Source: Neoaliturus tenellus (lineage: Eukaryota > Arthropoda > Insecta > Hemiptera > Cicadellidae). Taken from it: 64,000 bases of DNA. This document shows positions 11,788 to 24,395 of this stretch, piece by piece (within the stretch, counting starts at the first letter, position 1; every line of letters starts with the position of its first letter). The position numbers were made by a program, and so were the translations under genes. The notes beneath the pieces are model-generated. The model was given only the letters and a program-made list of their open reading frames with translations, was not told the DNA's origin and made no database searches. Where the stretch lies: contig CM061536.1 of assembly GCA_030545055.2 (NCBI GenBank), positions 96,323,396-96,387,395 of the forward strand. The letters are read 5' to 3'.

Positions 11788-12950
11788 CCTGCTCGACTAT
11801 TTCAGGAGACAACTCTCTTCTTATTCTTCATTATTGTTAACTGATGAACACCGATACACCTCTCATAGTTTTTTTTTATGAATGTTCTGAAACAAATAAA
11901 AACCAGTTAGAATTTCCAAATGAATATCAAAAGTAGTATCAGTGCACACTTGAAAATATGACTGGATGATACCAGAACATTGGTGGAGCATAAAAAAATT
12001 ATGTATTTCCAAGGGTATCGTTATCAATATTAAAGTAAACTACCGGTACGAAAATTACAGTTGGCTACTATGCACGTCGGCCTACCAAATGTTGTTCTAT
12101 CAATATTACACTGTCAAATGTTGTCAAAATACCTACCCTAATTAGAATTGAATCTGATTATTTTTTCCAAACAAATCTGCTTATTTAATTTTTATAATTG
12201 TTTTACTGTAGGGAAATAATAAGTTATTGCATGGAGTAAAAGCTCTTTAGACCAGTTATTAAATGGAGTAAAAGCTCTTTAGACTAGTTACTTGTACCAA
12301 ACATTAAACATCCCAACTCACCACCAACACTCCTACTCCTCTAGTGGTGTGATCATGAGTAGCACAACGGTAAACTAAACCTTTAAAAATTTATGATGTA
12401 AAACTATTTAATTTACAACAAAATTTATAAAATTTTAAATAATGATGATTTAGGACCAAAAAAGAAGGCAGGACAGTTAAAAAGTATTAGAAACAGGCTC
12501 TGAGTGTGCAACTTTCAGTGGTAAAAGGATCTAAAGAAAAATTTTCCCAAGCAACAATGCCTATTGGCAAGGCCAAGATAAAACAGCATATTATCTGAAG
12601 TTTCCCATGGCTCGGAATAATTAACTGTTCTGTTATCTAAATCACTTCCGCTCCCACGATTTCTACGACGATTGTCCGTCTATGACTTTTTTGAATTACA
12701 ATTTATTGCACATTTTCCCACAGAATGTATATTGTTGACCTACTCTTTAGTGATTCGTTGGGCTTCATGTTATGGAAAGATCTAGCAAAACTAGAATCTA
12801 CGGACAGGAAAAATATCGTAAATTAATGCATAGGCGTATAATATATTTTGTGGGGCACGGAGGGTTTTCTGCGACGGGGGTTATTTTTAATGCACTTTTG
12901 CAACGGATACTGAGGTCATCGGGTGCACTCTTGACTTGCTGCAGCTGCAA
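11788..12950. other. Su(H) upstream region
   Basis: This is presumed promoter or 5' UTR DNA for the minus-strand Su(H). No TATA box or initiator could be fixed. The 27-bp motif GGAGTAAAAGCTCTTTAGAC plus neighbours occurs twice in tandem at about 12234-12288. No other gene is visible. Confidence 0.4.
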
Positions 12951-12954
12951 AGAC

Positions 12955-13012
12955 ACTGGCTGGGAGGCTGAGCGGTTATACAGCTCACCCTATAGGTTGA
13001 ATTTGCACTGAA
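12955..13012 (+). repeat. SINE fragment (tRNA-like head)
   Basis: The head GGCTGGGAGGCTGAGCGG, followed by TTATACAGCTC, matches the start of the tRNA-derived SINE at 54480 (GGCTGGGTATCTGAGTGG, TTATAGAGCTC) over about 35 bases. The B-box part and body are missing, so it is a 5' fragment. Confidence 0.45.
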
Positions 13013-13794
13013 TACAAAAATAAAGGATTGTGCTTAGCTTAGTCAACAATAATTACTGAAATTCCTCCATGTCGTGTAGATTAACTGCTCCTGGACCCAC
13101 TCTTGGGCCCAGTCATTGGAATTTTTCATTTGAACCATTTTAAAGTCTTTTAAACAGTGCAACCATTTATAAAGGTGTTTATTGAACACTGTCTCATAAT
13201 AAATGCGTAGAGGAATTAAATTTTTTTTTATTGTAAATTTTTCTAACTTCTAGAAGATTTTTGCCATCAATGTGAAGCTAAATCCTATTCATTATCTACA
13301 GCCTATCCTTCCGCATCATCCACAGACATCCCTAACAACTTAAGATTTTGGAAGATCTACTTCATTTTAATCTTGCAGGGAATTTGCTCAACTACACAGA
13401 CCACCCACAGTAATCCTCCCAACCTACCATCATCTAAACCTACGTGTTTCTTTGAAGAAAGGAGTTGCTACATACATACTTAGTAGCGCGATGTAGTTAG
13501 TAGTCACTATTTGATTAGCAATAATTTTCTCACGTTGGCAACTACTATTTTCCAGAGTGTTTTGTCCACCTCAGTTCACACAGAGAGTGGGAATTGCAAT
13601 GCAGAGTAACCACATACACTACACAGACTACTTAGCTTTTACTAAATAAAAAATGAATTTAACCTCCACGGTTAACAGCTAATTTCATAATTGTTAATAA
13701 TTCTTTTGTTCTTAAATTTAATTGCAATTCTTAGTTGCTTGGTTGTATCTTTTAACTTTACTTTATATTTACCAACTCATAATGAACAGTATTA

Positions 13795-13943
13795 CTACTA
13801 GTCTACTTGATGCTCGAAATCGAGCAATTTATTTTGATACAATACATAAGTAACATTTAGTTCTTAATTAACAACATGCGACCAATCCAGTATTATGAAT
13901 TTGAGTGATACAACTCCTATTTACAGTTGTACATTAACAGATG
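13795..13943 (+). repeat. Left piece of a split dispersed repeat (copy A)
   Basis: It contains AATCGAGCAATTTATT, GATACAATACA and GACCAATCCA, in the same order as the uninterrupted copy at 52668-53045. The copy continues at 15954-15977 and again from about 17160 to 17345, after two separate insertions. See copies at 34141-34335 and 58640-58995. Confidence 0.7.
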
Positions 13944-15953
13944 TAAAGCTAGGTTTACACGGGTCAAGTTACTTGAGTCAAGTAGGTGACTTGACCATGA
14001 CTTGACCCGTGTAAACGTCCTTTCAAGTAAAATTTTTGTTATTCAAGTAACAGCTGTTTGTTGTTGTGACCAAAAGTGGTCGTTTACACGATTCAAGTTA
14101 CTTGAATCAAGTCGGAAAAAATGGACAGTCAAGTCGACTTGACTCGTGTAAACGTTCATTCAAGTGAAGATTTTGTTATTCAAGGAACAGCTGATTTCAA
14201 GTAGACAGAAATTGAACATGTTTGATTTCACTGGAATCCTTCATTCAAGTAAAAACGTATTATTATTACACGTGCAGCTATCTGCAGTAAATTTGTCCAA
14301 CTACTAAAATCCGAAGTTTACCAAAGAATATTTTATTGGCCTGCAGCTGATTTCTTTGACTTTGTTATGATTTTCAAAGTTAAATTAATCGTGATAAATA
14401 TAAAATTGGTTTTTGGTTCCTTTGTATTATTTTGTTGGTATTATACACTGTATTAAATTAAATTTTTTATCCAATGAAACATAGTTCTTGCTTTTTTATA
14501 GCATTTCATTTAACTGTGAAATTTTAAAGGAATTTGAGACGGATAGTTTTCTGTCAAACAAACTTGAACTTATACACACAGGTCTATAGCCTAAGTCTGC
14601 TTTGTGAAGATCAAAGCCACGACTGAACTGAACAAAATTCTGTCGTGTGTGGTAGTATAGGTTAATATAATAAAGGTGGTGGTTGTTGCAATATCTTACA
14701 AAGAGTTCAAAATTAAGCGTTTCTAGTAGGTAAGGAATTTGTCACCAAGTGGAATTATGTCTTTTAAACAGTGATATACATAATTAATTCCAACAATGCC
14801 ATATTTATTCAATACCGGTAGTCTAAATTATTCACAAAGTCAATTTAGACACCACATGGAACATAGGTTTTTCTGGTGGATAAAAAAAATATTAAGGCCA
14901 CCCCATGCATGTAACTATCGGTCAGACGGATTCATCTGGACAGTCGCGACCTGGAATTAGTCCTTTGATAGTTTCGTGTATGGGTCGCCGAACGACGAAG
15001 GAGAAGGCCGCGTGAGCCCGCGTTCTTTGTAATTATAGCTCATTTATATAGGCATAATGAGTTTGATCATGGTTTTATACATAACCAACTTTATTTTGAT
15101 GGGTAAATTTCAAACTTTTTGTGATAAATTTGGACAAAAATTTTGCAAAAGACTCGCAATAAACTTGGAACTTTGGGGATCAGTGTAGTTGAATATCCCA
15201 TACTACAGGTAGACTTAAGCGGATGGTATCACTTAGAAAAATAGAAAGACATATATGAGCCTACTCCTAGGGTAGTAGGCAATGCATCATGTATCATTTA
15301 TATTATATTACTAAATGTTGTTCATAATCATGACGGTGCGACCTAGACTTGGAACATAAATATAACCTTTCGTTTTGAATTAAAAAGAGGTCAAAAACAT
15401 AGTTAACATTCCCAAAAAATTGTGTATATGTGTTTCGTAAAATAATCCTTCAGTATATAGGACGTCTGTCTTTAGGAACATTCGTTTTAAATTGTGGCAA
15501 CTAAATTTTGTTAGCAAACTCGTGTTTACTTTGTATACTATAACTTAGTGGTCAATGCATGGTAAGCAGTTAATATTTATTTGTTTAAGGCCCAAATCTA
15601 ACATTTATGTAAAAAATGAATATCTGGTCTAGTTATTCCTAATTAACATTTAACAATGCAAATAATAATGAAAAAAAAAGTAAAATGATTATTCATAATA
15701 TTATGTGCATCATTTATACAGTACCCAATTTACAGTTTAAAAGTCTTTGCATTTGCATTTAAACTTGGTTAGATAGATTTTTTACGGAGGTTGTTTATAT
15801 TCAGCTGATCATACCGTCAAATCATAACACAAATTATTAGCCTACTTGATTCAAGTCCACATGAAAAATCAAACAGCCAATTTTACTTGAATGTTTACAT
15901 AACATTCAAGTCAACTTGAATCAAGTTACTTGACCAGTGTAAACCCGGCTTTA
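13944..15953. mobile_element. 2-kb TIR element of the TTTACAC type
   Basis: The left end TAAAGCTAGGTTTACACG and right end GTGTAAACCCGGCTTTA are inverted to each other. Several inner copies of the TTTACACG/TTCAAGT(T/C)ACTTGA motif lie within 250 bp of the left end, and related ones near 15840-15940. The target duplication is TA or TAA; exact bases are ambiguous because the flank and TIR share As. No transposase frame is present. The family resembles PIF/Harbinger-type non-autonomous elements. It interrupts dispersed repeat copy A, which fixes both borders independently. Confidence 0.65.
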
Positions 15954-15976
15954 AAACTATTCAACCCAAACCCAAC

Positions 15977-15977
<1 letters not shown>

Positions 15978-16026
<49 letters not shown>
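15978..16026. repeat. (AAT)n microsatellite, 3' tail of a LINE
   Basis: About 16 AAT units run directly into the 3' end of the minus-strand LINE fragment, whose last unique bases read ...AATAAAACATTATT on the minus strand. It is best read as the LINE tail rather than an independent satellite. Confidence 0.85.
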
Positions 16027-16028
<2 letters not shown>

Positions 16029-17040
16029 TTTTATTGCTTTAACAATAAATTGCATCAGCATTACAATTTTCTAAACTAAGATTTCTAAAAATAATTTATT
16101 GTTTCATTCGTCTTATCTTGATTGCTCTGTCTTGATTTCATGTTTTTAATTACTTCTTTATATCTTCCTTTATCTATTCAAAATCTTACATTCATACATT
16201 AATTTAATTTTTCACATTAATGACTGGTATTTACTCTTCTTCAAAATATTCTTCGATTTTATAAAACGTTTTATCGATAAGGTAGGACTTGAATTTGGAT
16301 TTGAAGTTGTAGAAATCGTTGAAAAATAATTTTTTTAATTGTTGTGGTAATTTGTTGAGTATTTTTCTTCCATTGTAAATTATATCTTTCTTATAAAATG
16401 AAGTTCTGTGGAATTCTGTAGGTATGATTTCCTTCTTGCGCAAGTTACATTCATAAGAGGTGTCTCTTTTATTTTGAAAAAGTAATATGTTCGTTTTTAC
16501 AAAATTTAATGTTTCGAAAATGTAAATAGACCAAAAGGTTAATAGTTTATTTTGTTTGAAGATAGGACGGCAAGATTCCCTGGAATTCAATTTAAATATA
16601 ACTCTAAGAGCAGCTTTTTGAAGTTTAAAAATTTGTACTACTTTAGAATTTGTCATTCCCCAAATAGGTATGCCATATTTGATATGAGGAATAAAAAGCG
16701 AATGGTAGACATTTAGTAAGACATTTCTCTTACAAATTTGGGATAGTCTACGTAAAATAAAAATAGGCCTACATGTTGATAACTTTTTGCAAACTTCTTC
16801 AATATGTTGATCAAATTTTAAATTTTCATCAACTAAGAGGCCTAAAAATCGTACACAGTTCACTTTTTCAATAATTTCATCCCTTATAATCAAATTAACT
16901 TCATATCTATTTAATTCAGGAGTTTTTATGTAAAATTCAATAAATTTTGTCTTCGAGAGGTTTATTTCAAAGCTGTTGTCTTCAAACCATTGTGTAGTTT
17001 CAGAGGACTTGATAAATAGACAATAGACAATAGACAATAT
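16027..17040 (-). pseudogene. 5'-truncated LINE, C-terminal reverse transcriptase region
   Basis: An open frame at 16231-17037 covers the end of a non-LTR retrotransposon reverse transcriptase. Visible in order: SFEINLSKTKFIEF (the N-x-x-KT palm motif), FLGLLVDENLKFDQHI, HIKYGIPIWG, LQKAALRVIF (the L-QK-A-R motif after the RT), and IIYNGRKILNKLPQQLKK near the end. The catalytic YxDD region and everything before it are missing, so the copy is dead on arrival from 5' truncation. It inserted into dispersed repeat copy A. The clade is not certain; jockey/CR1-like is the closest impression. Segment 17014-17160 begins with three ATTGTCT-type heptamers (minus strand) and may be a second, tiny LINE or SINE 3' end. 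Confidence 0.75.
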
Positions 17041-17159
17041 TTATTAGTCGTTCAATAATTACACTGTAATTACAATGGACTTCGTCATTAAAACTAAGTT
17101 GAATATAATCGGTGCTTCTTAGTGCGTCAATCTCTAATAATTTTTTGTCTAGATTTGTT

Positions 17160-17345
17160 ATTGTTATTCTAATGGGAAAATTTCAAATTTAATTTGTGTA
17201 CAGCGCTCTTATTTTGTGTCAGATTTTCATCAATTTTTGAGGGAAACAACTACAGACCAAGCCCTATCCAATGCCACCAAAAACTTGAATACCGGTTGAA
17301 AACTGTAGGAGGAGTTAACACAAAAAACCCTTAACGTATTAAATA
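17160..17345 (+). repeat. Right piece of split dispersed repeat (copy A)
   Basis: It resumes with GTTATTCTAATGGGAAA, then the AAACAACTAC and ACCAAGCC blocks, matching 52850-53045. It therefore closes the copy opened at 13795. Confidence 0.7.
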
Positions 17346-18190
17346 AGTACAGATTTAATAACTGATAAGTTATTTTTAAAATTGAATAATTCAGTAATGC
17401 AGTTACTGGCTACAATAGAAAAAAAAACATGTTTAAACTGAAGCACGTGATTTGTGCTTTGACAACTGAGTCAGCTGTTTTCAGCTACTCTTTTGTTTTT
17501 ATTTAAAACTCCATAAGACCAATTCTAACATTTTTAGAATTTAAATTAAAAAATATAAAGAAATTAGATTTTTACTTGCATCAAGACCAATACCGGTATA
17601 CATATCATTTTTATCCCCAGAATTAAGTTATTTGCAAATTTTGGAGAAAATTGTTTGAGCCGTTTTTGAGATCCGTGTGCAATCATACATACAAACACCT
17701 ACACTAAAAGTAAGATGCACGAAAATAGTCCGATTGAAATTTTAACAGCTGTGTCCCCCCTCACCCCCTCAAGCCCTGCAATGTTGTCATTTGTGGTTAT
17801 GTTTACCATGTGTAACACAGTATAAAAATGTGTTTTAGAATAAATCTGGCAACAATGCATTGACTCTCATCGGACTATTTTCGTGAATCCTACTACAACA
17901 CAAACACCTATCATACATACATATACCTTAATCGTAGAGTATAAGATAAATTTTTGGCTAACTTTTAGTGAGGAGATTAGTGTATTTTCCTAGCTTCTTT
18001 TCTGTCAAGACAGACATCTGACCATGGAATTTACTTTGGAACCCCTACCTGGAAAAACATTTGTTTTTTGCACAAAGCGGTTGTTTGGAAGCACAGTAAC
18101 TAGTTGAAATTTTGTTTTCTACACTTTTGAAAAGGATTTTTTAACAGTCAGCAAAGCTAGAAATTAACTGTACCATTATAGTAACAAATA
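17346..18190. other. Intergenic DNA, dispersed repeats only
   Basis: No gene is visible. The segment 17615-17690 recurs inverted at 2400-2465. Short poly-C runs lie near 17755-17770. Confidence 0.4.
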
Positions 18191-19321
18191 CAGGGTGTTT
18201 CTGAACAACCTGGAAATATTTTGTACATATGTTCCTTAGGTCGAGACGGTAAAAAAATCATATAAACATCTAAAATGCTTCGTTAGTATATAAACTTTAC
18301 AACTGCCTGCCTGATGAAGTCAAGAGTTCCAGTCCACAACATCTGAAGACGGCTCTCAACAACAGGCTTCTCCAATATCCATTCTACAGCTTGGACGAAT
18401 TCCTGAACTGGCGCACTGCATGAACCAAGAAAGACCACCTTCCGTTTTGCCATTTAATAACCATGTCATTAGTATTGTTATGTTTATTTTTTATGTTGGC
18501 GCTGTTTCAATCTTGAAGATTGTAAATAAAGCATTTCTCGCTCTCTAGCCGCCATTTTGCTTTTTACACATAATAATTTTTATTTCATTGACGGATTGTT
18601 GTATTAAGTTCATATTTGGCATGAAACTTTATGACACCAATGTCCGTTTTCTGGAAAAAAAACTATTTTTGTCCAATGTGTATTTTCAAAATGGCGGCCT
18701 TTTTAAATTTTTAAACTCAAATATCTCAAAACCGGTAAATTTTATCAAAATTTTACATGAGACAAAAAAAAAGTTGATAAATAAAATTACCTAACTAATG
18801 GTACCAAGATTATAAGGATCAGACAACAGATAATGGAGTGATTGCAATTTTTATGCATAAAATAATTGATTTTCAATTAAAATGCATGCAAATTTAGATT
18901 ATTTTAGAAGAAAAATCTTAATAACTCCGTTATTTGTTGACATATCCTTACAAACTTGGTACCATTGGTTTGATAATTTAATTTTTTATCTTTTTTACTA
19001 TTTATAGTAGTTTAATAATATTTAACGATTTTTAGATATTTTAGTTTAAAAATTTAAAATGGCCGCCATTTTGGAAATACTCATCGGACCAAAATAATTT
19101 TTTTCCTGAAAATGAACATTGGTGTCTTAAAGGTACATGCCAAATATGAATTTAATACAACAAACCGTCACGTAAATAAATATTATTAAGTGTAAAAAAC
19201 AATATGGAGGCTAGTGGCCTAACAAAGCATTTTTGTACATATGTTTATATGATATTTTGTTGTTGTCTCAACCTAAGGAACAAATATACAAAATCTTTCC
19301 AGGTTGTTCGGAAAAGCTCTG
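18191..19321. mobile_element. Foldback element with 0.5-kb inverted arms
   Basis: The left arm (CAGGGTGTTTCTGAACAACC, then CTGGAAATATTTTGTAC) is the inverse of the right arm ending near 19321. Homology continues inward through the AAAATGCTTCGTTA, TTTTTTACAC, CATATTTGGCATG and AAAATGGCGGCC blocks for about 500 bp per arm. The left arm is interrupted by a LINE fragment (18286-18545). A third, single arm of the same family lies at 61143-61428. There is no transposase frame. Confidence 0.7.
18286..18545 (+). pseudogene. LINE 3' fragment inserted in foldback arm
   Basis: One frame reads YKLYNCLPDEVKSSS, then PFYSLDEFLNWRTA and a stop. This is the usual end of a LINE ORF2 (LYN-LP block followed by an F/Y-rich helix). 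Its 3' UTR ends at about 18545 with AATAAAGCATTTC. The other arm of the foldback lacks this block, which shows it is an insertion. Confidence 0.65.
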
Positions 19322-21900
19322 TAGGAAAAAACTAGAGTGAAAAATGAAATTAGGCCTACTCAGTTATTTCAACATACCCTAAAAAACCTTTAGATTAGCC
19401 CATTCTGAAAAATCTCAAATTTATTTGGTGACAGTAGGGTCCTGCAAACCCATCCTTCGATAAGCCGGTACTCCAAATGACTCAGAAGGGTTGTCAGAGC
19501 AGTAAAGTTCATTGGGTTTCAAGATACAAAGCGCGATGAAATTGGCAGGAGTACAATGGGGTGTTTAGGTTTTTCTTTACAATTGTTTTAGCTGATGAGA
19601 ACTTTGTTTTTAGTTTTTGTATTTATGTACACTATTAATAAATGTTTTTATAAGAATAATGTAAACTATTTGTAATTTTCACAAACCCGGACACTGTTCA
19701 GTCTACATTAGTCCGGGTTTGAAAGACTCTACTACAAAATGCTGCAAAAGCTTTTTAAGGCTTGTTTAAAACTCGAAATTTATAAAGTTTTTGATAAATT
19801 AAATAATGCTAAATCATCCACCTTCATCTTAATACAAAAAAAGGATCAATTTGTAATCGTACCGTATTGATTTTGTAATCTATGCATATTTTGAAACTCC
19901 ATTCAAATTTGTTTTACTAAAAATCGTAACGTTTGTTACTATTGATGCATTCTCAAAGGTGTGAAATTATATGGACATAAAAGCGAGAACCTGAATGCGA
20001 GGCTGTAGATTTTTTTAAACACAAAAGCGGAAGCATAGGTGAATAAAATTTAAATGGGGGTTCCTCTCACAAGGGGTTTCTCATACCGGTATGAGTTTAC
20101 TTATCAAAGGTTTTCTAAGTGTCAATTCTTTATCGACAGCAAAAGAGTATTATTATTCAGCATCCAAATTAATCAAGCCTGGATTTTACCGGAAATTTAC
20201 CGAAATTTTAGGAAATTTACTGAATAGCTGACACACTCATAACTTACACTACCACAGAAGTCAAAGGTGACCTCTATCTAAGACTACATATCAACGATTT
20301 CAACCCCAAGAAAATAACACTTATTAAATTAATAAGTTAATAAAATGGAAAGAACTTTCATAACCACTGTATACTAGTTATAAAAATTGTTTTATTTATA
20401 ATTAATAATTAAAATTAAAATCTCATTAGTGTTGATGAATACATCTTGTGTAGGCCTAATTGTCAAAATCATAAATTTACAGTTGGTAACTTAGGCCTAC
20501 AATGTAATATTTGGGGGATCAAACACAACCATGTTATTAATCACAAATGCAGATATAGTGGACGATTAAGAGACAAAGTTTTATGGTATGCAGTACCGCA
20601 TTTCCCGCTAGGCCCACTAGGCCCAGGCCTAGGGTGCAAAATTTTAGGGGGCGCATAATTTCGAGGGGTTAAAAAGGGTTAAAATTTGTTATTCATATGC
20701 GTAATTATTGCCGTGAAAACGCCTGCGAAATAGGGCGACGCAACGCAGGGCTCGTGCAGACCTTTCTGCGTTGCTTTGCGGCGCGGCGGCGACCAAACGA
20801 AACAAATCGTGGGCCTACTCCACGGTCAGTACACACATCTTTGAGTGATGTGTGCTTTTGCATGGACTGCTGCATGGATTGCATTTGCTTGTTTTGGACT
20901 AGTTTTGTTAGTCAAGAGGATTCTCTTTATTTATTTGTGACGTAGCCTATTGCTTTTGTAGTTTAATGGCCAAATAAAATCATTTGAATCATTTGAGTAG
21001 GCCTACTCCATCCTTGATTTTTTTTACATTTCCCAAATAAAGTTTTGACCGTACCAACAGTTATTAGGCTATTTATTTAAAACCCGCGGTTACGTGAATT
21101 TTTCTTTTAATACAATATGGCCAGTATGAATGAAGTGACAATGACTCCAAGATTAAATTTTTGAAGAAGTGAAGAAGATTAAAGAAATGGAGTAACAGTA
21201 ACAGGTTATACTCCAATTACTGCGAAGTATAATATGACACTACACATTTTAGAGGATTTGATTTATTTCAAATATCACAATATATATTTGTGTATACAGT
21301 ATGTCATTAAACCCCCGTCACTGACTATGAATATTTGTATTCTACACATACAAATTGTCGCCGATCCGACTGATCGATCCAATCGATCGATATATCTATC
21401 GTATTGACTATTGATTAAATCTAGACCTAAACAAAGACAATTATTGCAACTAATCACTACTTAACCGCCAACCGCGACGCTAGAGCCAATGCAAGTAAAA
21501 AATGCAAGCTTGCACAGTCGTAAGGACCATAACGAGTGGAACCCGTAGGGAAAGGATAAAACAGCAAGTTTTTAAATGTTTGTAAATTAAAAGTGAATAG
21601 GGCCTACTAACAGTTTTTTAGTGAACCTTATAAACATTATTACCTTACTAGATAAAAACACTTGGAAATATACTAAGGAAAGATTTATTCTTTATTTTTG
21701 GTCCTAAAGTCGGGAAATAAGGATAGGGAAATGGGACAGTAGGCCAAATGAGTCTTGGGCTCAAGAATCAAGAATCAAGATCAAGAATCAAGATAGGCTC
21801 TCTTACAACTTATAGAAAATAAATGAAAGTACTAAAATATTTTTAATGAATGTTTATTTTAAGAAAACACAATTAAAAAGGGTTATAGGCTAAACAAAAA
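19322..21900. other. Intergenic DNA without recognised genes
   Basis: Small open frames at 20446-20658 and 20697-20945 lack splice or family support. The region 20720-20790 is locally GC-rich. I saw a short GAATCAAGA tandem at 21766-21795 and nothing else. Confidence 0.4.
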
Positions 21901-21902
21901 TA

Positions 21903-23074
21903 GGGTCAAGTGGGGTAAGTGGACCCCCCAAATCACATAGTACCACTTTGACTGCAGATTAAAAAACACATGTCAGTGATATAAACATAAAATTTTGTAT
22001 GATTATTCTTTGGAATGTTTTGTATATGTATTATTTTTATTTTGTTAAAAATGTTAATTTTGTATTTTTTAGAATTTTTTTTGTAAAGTGATGTTTGGGG
22101 CGTACACTTGCCTTTCAATCTGGGGTACAGTAAGTGTACACCCCCCCCTTAATGTAGCTTTGCATTGCATATATGTTGATGTTGGGGCAAGTGGATTATA
22201 GAGGAGAAAATAAGCTTTCTTTTGATTTTTTATTTATCAAAATATCTCAAACGGTCCAGGAGTTATGAACTTTTTCGTGAACCTCCGCATGGTAAAACGG
22301 AAAACTCAGTTTTTTAAGAAATTGTAAAGTAAATGAAAACTTAGAGATGACACTATTTCAGTGAATTGACAATTAATAGGTCTTAAAGAGCAGAAAATGA
22401 GCTGTATTTTGTTTTTTTGTCCATCAAAATATCTTGAAAAATACAATAGTTTGGAAGTTTCTTGGAAACCTCCGCTTGGTGAAGTAACTTTAAACCTAAG
22501 TGCCGCTTAAAAAATAAAAAAATTACTAAAAATTCAAATAGGGCCTATATTAAGATAATTATTTTAAAATTAATTGGTGATCTGACTCATTTTTTAAAGG
22601 GAAATTAAAAAATAATGTTTTTATTGCCCTAAAAAGTCAATTTTGGGGGTGTACACTTGCCCCATTGGTAAAAGTACACTTGCCCCAACAGCGATGTAAC
22701 AATGGGTAAGTGTACGCCCCCCCTCCAAGTCCTCCAAAATGACTTTGTAGGGCAATAAAAATATTATTTTTGAGTTCCTCTTTAAAAAATTAGTCAGATC
22801 ACCAATTTTAAAATAATTATCTTAATATTTGAATTTTTGGTAATTGTTTATATTTTCCGAGCGGCACTTGCGTTTAGAGTAGAAACGTAAGATGTTTTTA
22901 AACTCATCAAAACACACAGTAATAATAACCAGACAATTTTTTAGTGATTATAATTTGAAAGAGCATAGTTTGAAATACCTTTGTCTAAGTTTTGAATTTT
23001 TTTTTAATAATAAACCAATTTTTTATTAGCTGGGAGTCCACTTGCCCCGGGCGTCCACTTACCCCACTTGACCC
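21903..23074. mobile_element. Foldback element with GGGGTAAGTG ends and TA duplication
   Basis: The left end GGGTCAAGTGGGGTAAGTGG is inverted at the right end as CCACTTACCCCACTTGACCC. TA lies just outside each end (21901-21902, 23075-23076). Inside, a second inverted pair flanks 22630-22710: ATTGCCCTAAAAAGTCA faces TGACTTTGTAGGGCAAT, with extended homology to about 22540 and 22840. The GGGGCAAGTG/CACTTGCCCC motif recurs at least six times. TA duplication suggests mariner-type mobilisation. Confidence 0.7.
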
Positions 23075-23076
23075 TA

Positions 23077-24300
23077 TCAGATAATAAGGTGTAAAAATAT
23101 TATTTTATTGGTCCACGGAATGGAATGTCAAATTCTGAGAGTGATCCCCATTATATTCTACACAAAATTGAATACACGTGCATCTAAAAAAATAGTTCCT
23201 AAATAACCTGTTAACTAATAGGTACCAGCTGATTCTTCAAATTAGGATCATGAATTAGGCCAAAACCCCAATGAATTGGCAGCTGTGTCCAGGTTTCAAA
23301 ATTAAAACTAACAAACATAGGCTAGCCTAATTTAGGTGATGAACCTCTTTATTGTAAGGTGAGCCCTCTAACCACTGTTATAAATCCTATTGAGTTAACT
23401 TATGAATTTTTACGGTAAGTTACTTTATGGGTAAAAAACAACACTACTAGTTCACCAAGTAGGATAGACTTTGTTTTCACAATAGTCCACATTTGATCAG
23501 CAGGTAGAATGATAGGTTTATGAAAATTTTAAAACATGAAAAAGACTATTCAAGGCTATTAGTTTCCAAAGTATTAAGTATTCCACTCCAGGTAAGAGCC
23601 TATCCTCTAGCCTAGATCTTCTAATTCTCATACGTAGGCCTGTAGTAATGTGTGTGTAATGTTGGTTTTCAATTGATGAAAACCAAAAAAGGCAAACTTA
23701 TTTAGGCTACTAGGGAAGACCATATAATAAACTTTAAGGAGAGCCTGAAGAAAATAACAATAATAATCTATTCCGTGCTTCCTACAGATTCATAACCTAA
23801 CCAATACCGGTGAATAAACTGGGTCTTAAGTAATATAAAACAGATAGCAATATGATAGTGTTTGAGGAAATAATTTAATTTATTTTTAATACATACCAAA
23901 AGCTAGACAAAATCCAATGAAGTATATAATAAATGTTTCTCCATTCAACGATCCAACTACAAACGCACTTAGACAGAATCAAAACATTGGAAACACCTGT
24001 TCGCCCAGAGAATTTTCCGACACTGCTGCCAACACTACACTGTAAAAGCACTAATCGATTCTTCCCCCCCAAGTTGATGGGAGGGGGAAAGCAGTCAATG
24101 TTATTGAAACTAATTTCTGTCAAAGTTCGTTAATGATTTAACAACTCAGTGCAGATTGGGAGAGATTTAAATAACAAATCATCGTATATCTATAAACGAG
24201 CGTAAAGATGTGTTTTCAGTAAATACTCATAACTAAGTAAACCCAAGTAAATTCAAGCACAGCGCGGGATTTTTAGTCAACCAATGAAAATTACAATCTC
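23077..24300. other. Upstream region of XPG
   Basis: Presumed intergenic DNA before the XPG promoter. No gene was found. The open frames at 23875-24133 on both strands overlap and have no support. Confidence 0.35.
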
Positions 24301-24319
24301 AACCCCCCTCCCTGAATTT

Positions 24320-24395
24320 TTACAGCTGTGAGTTCCTACTGGCAGTGAGTGAAGTAGAGTTGCCAACATTGCCTTCCCGAAATCGCGAAGGATGG
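24320..24395 (+). other. ERCC5: Possible non-coding first exon of XPG
   Basis: The sequence around 24360-24395 ends with a GTGAGT donor (GT at 24396). It is the only strong donor in the 650 bp upstream of the XPG start codon. An acceptor (TTTCTATTTAG, exon start 24962) lies nine bases before the ATG at 24971. The 5' limit is a guess; transcript data would decide. Confidence 0.3.

Noticed and set aside
10726..11844. Several 60-84 aa frames on both strands
   Set aside because: Shadows of the main Su(H) exon.
12772..13011. 79-aa plus-strand frame
   Set aside because: Its last third lies in SINE-like sequence and the rest has no family signature.
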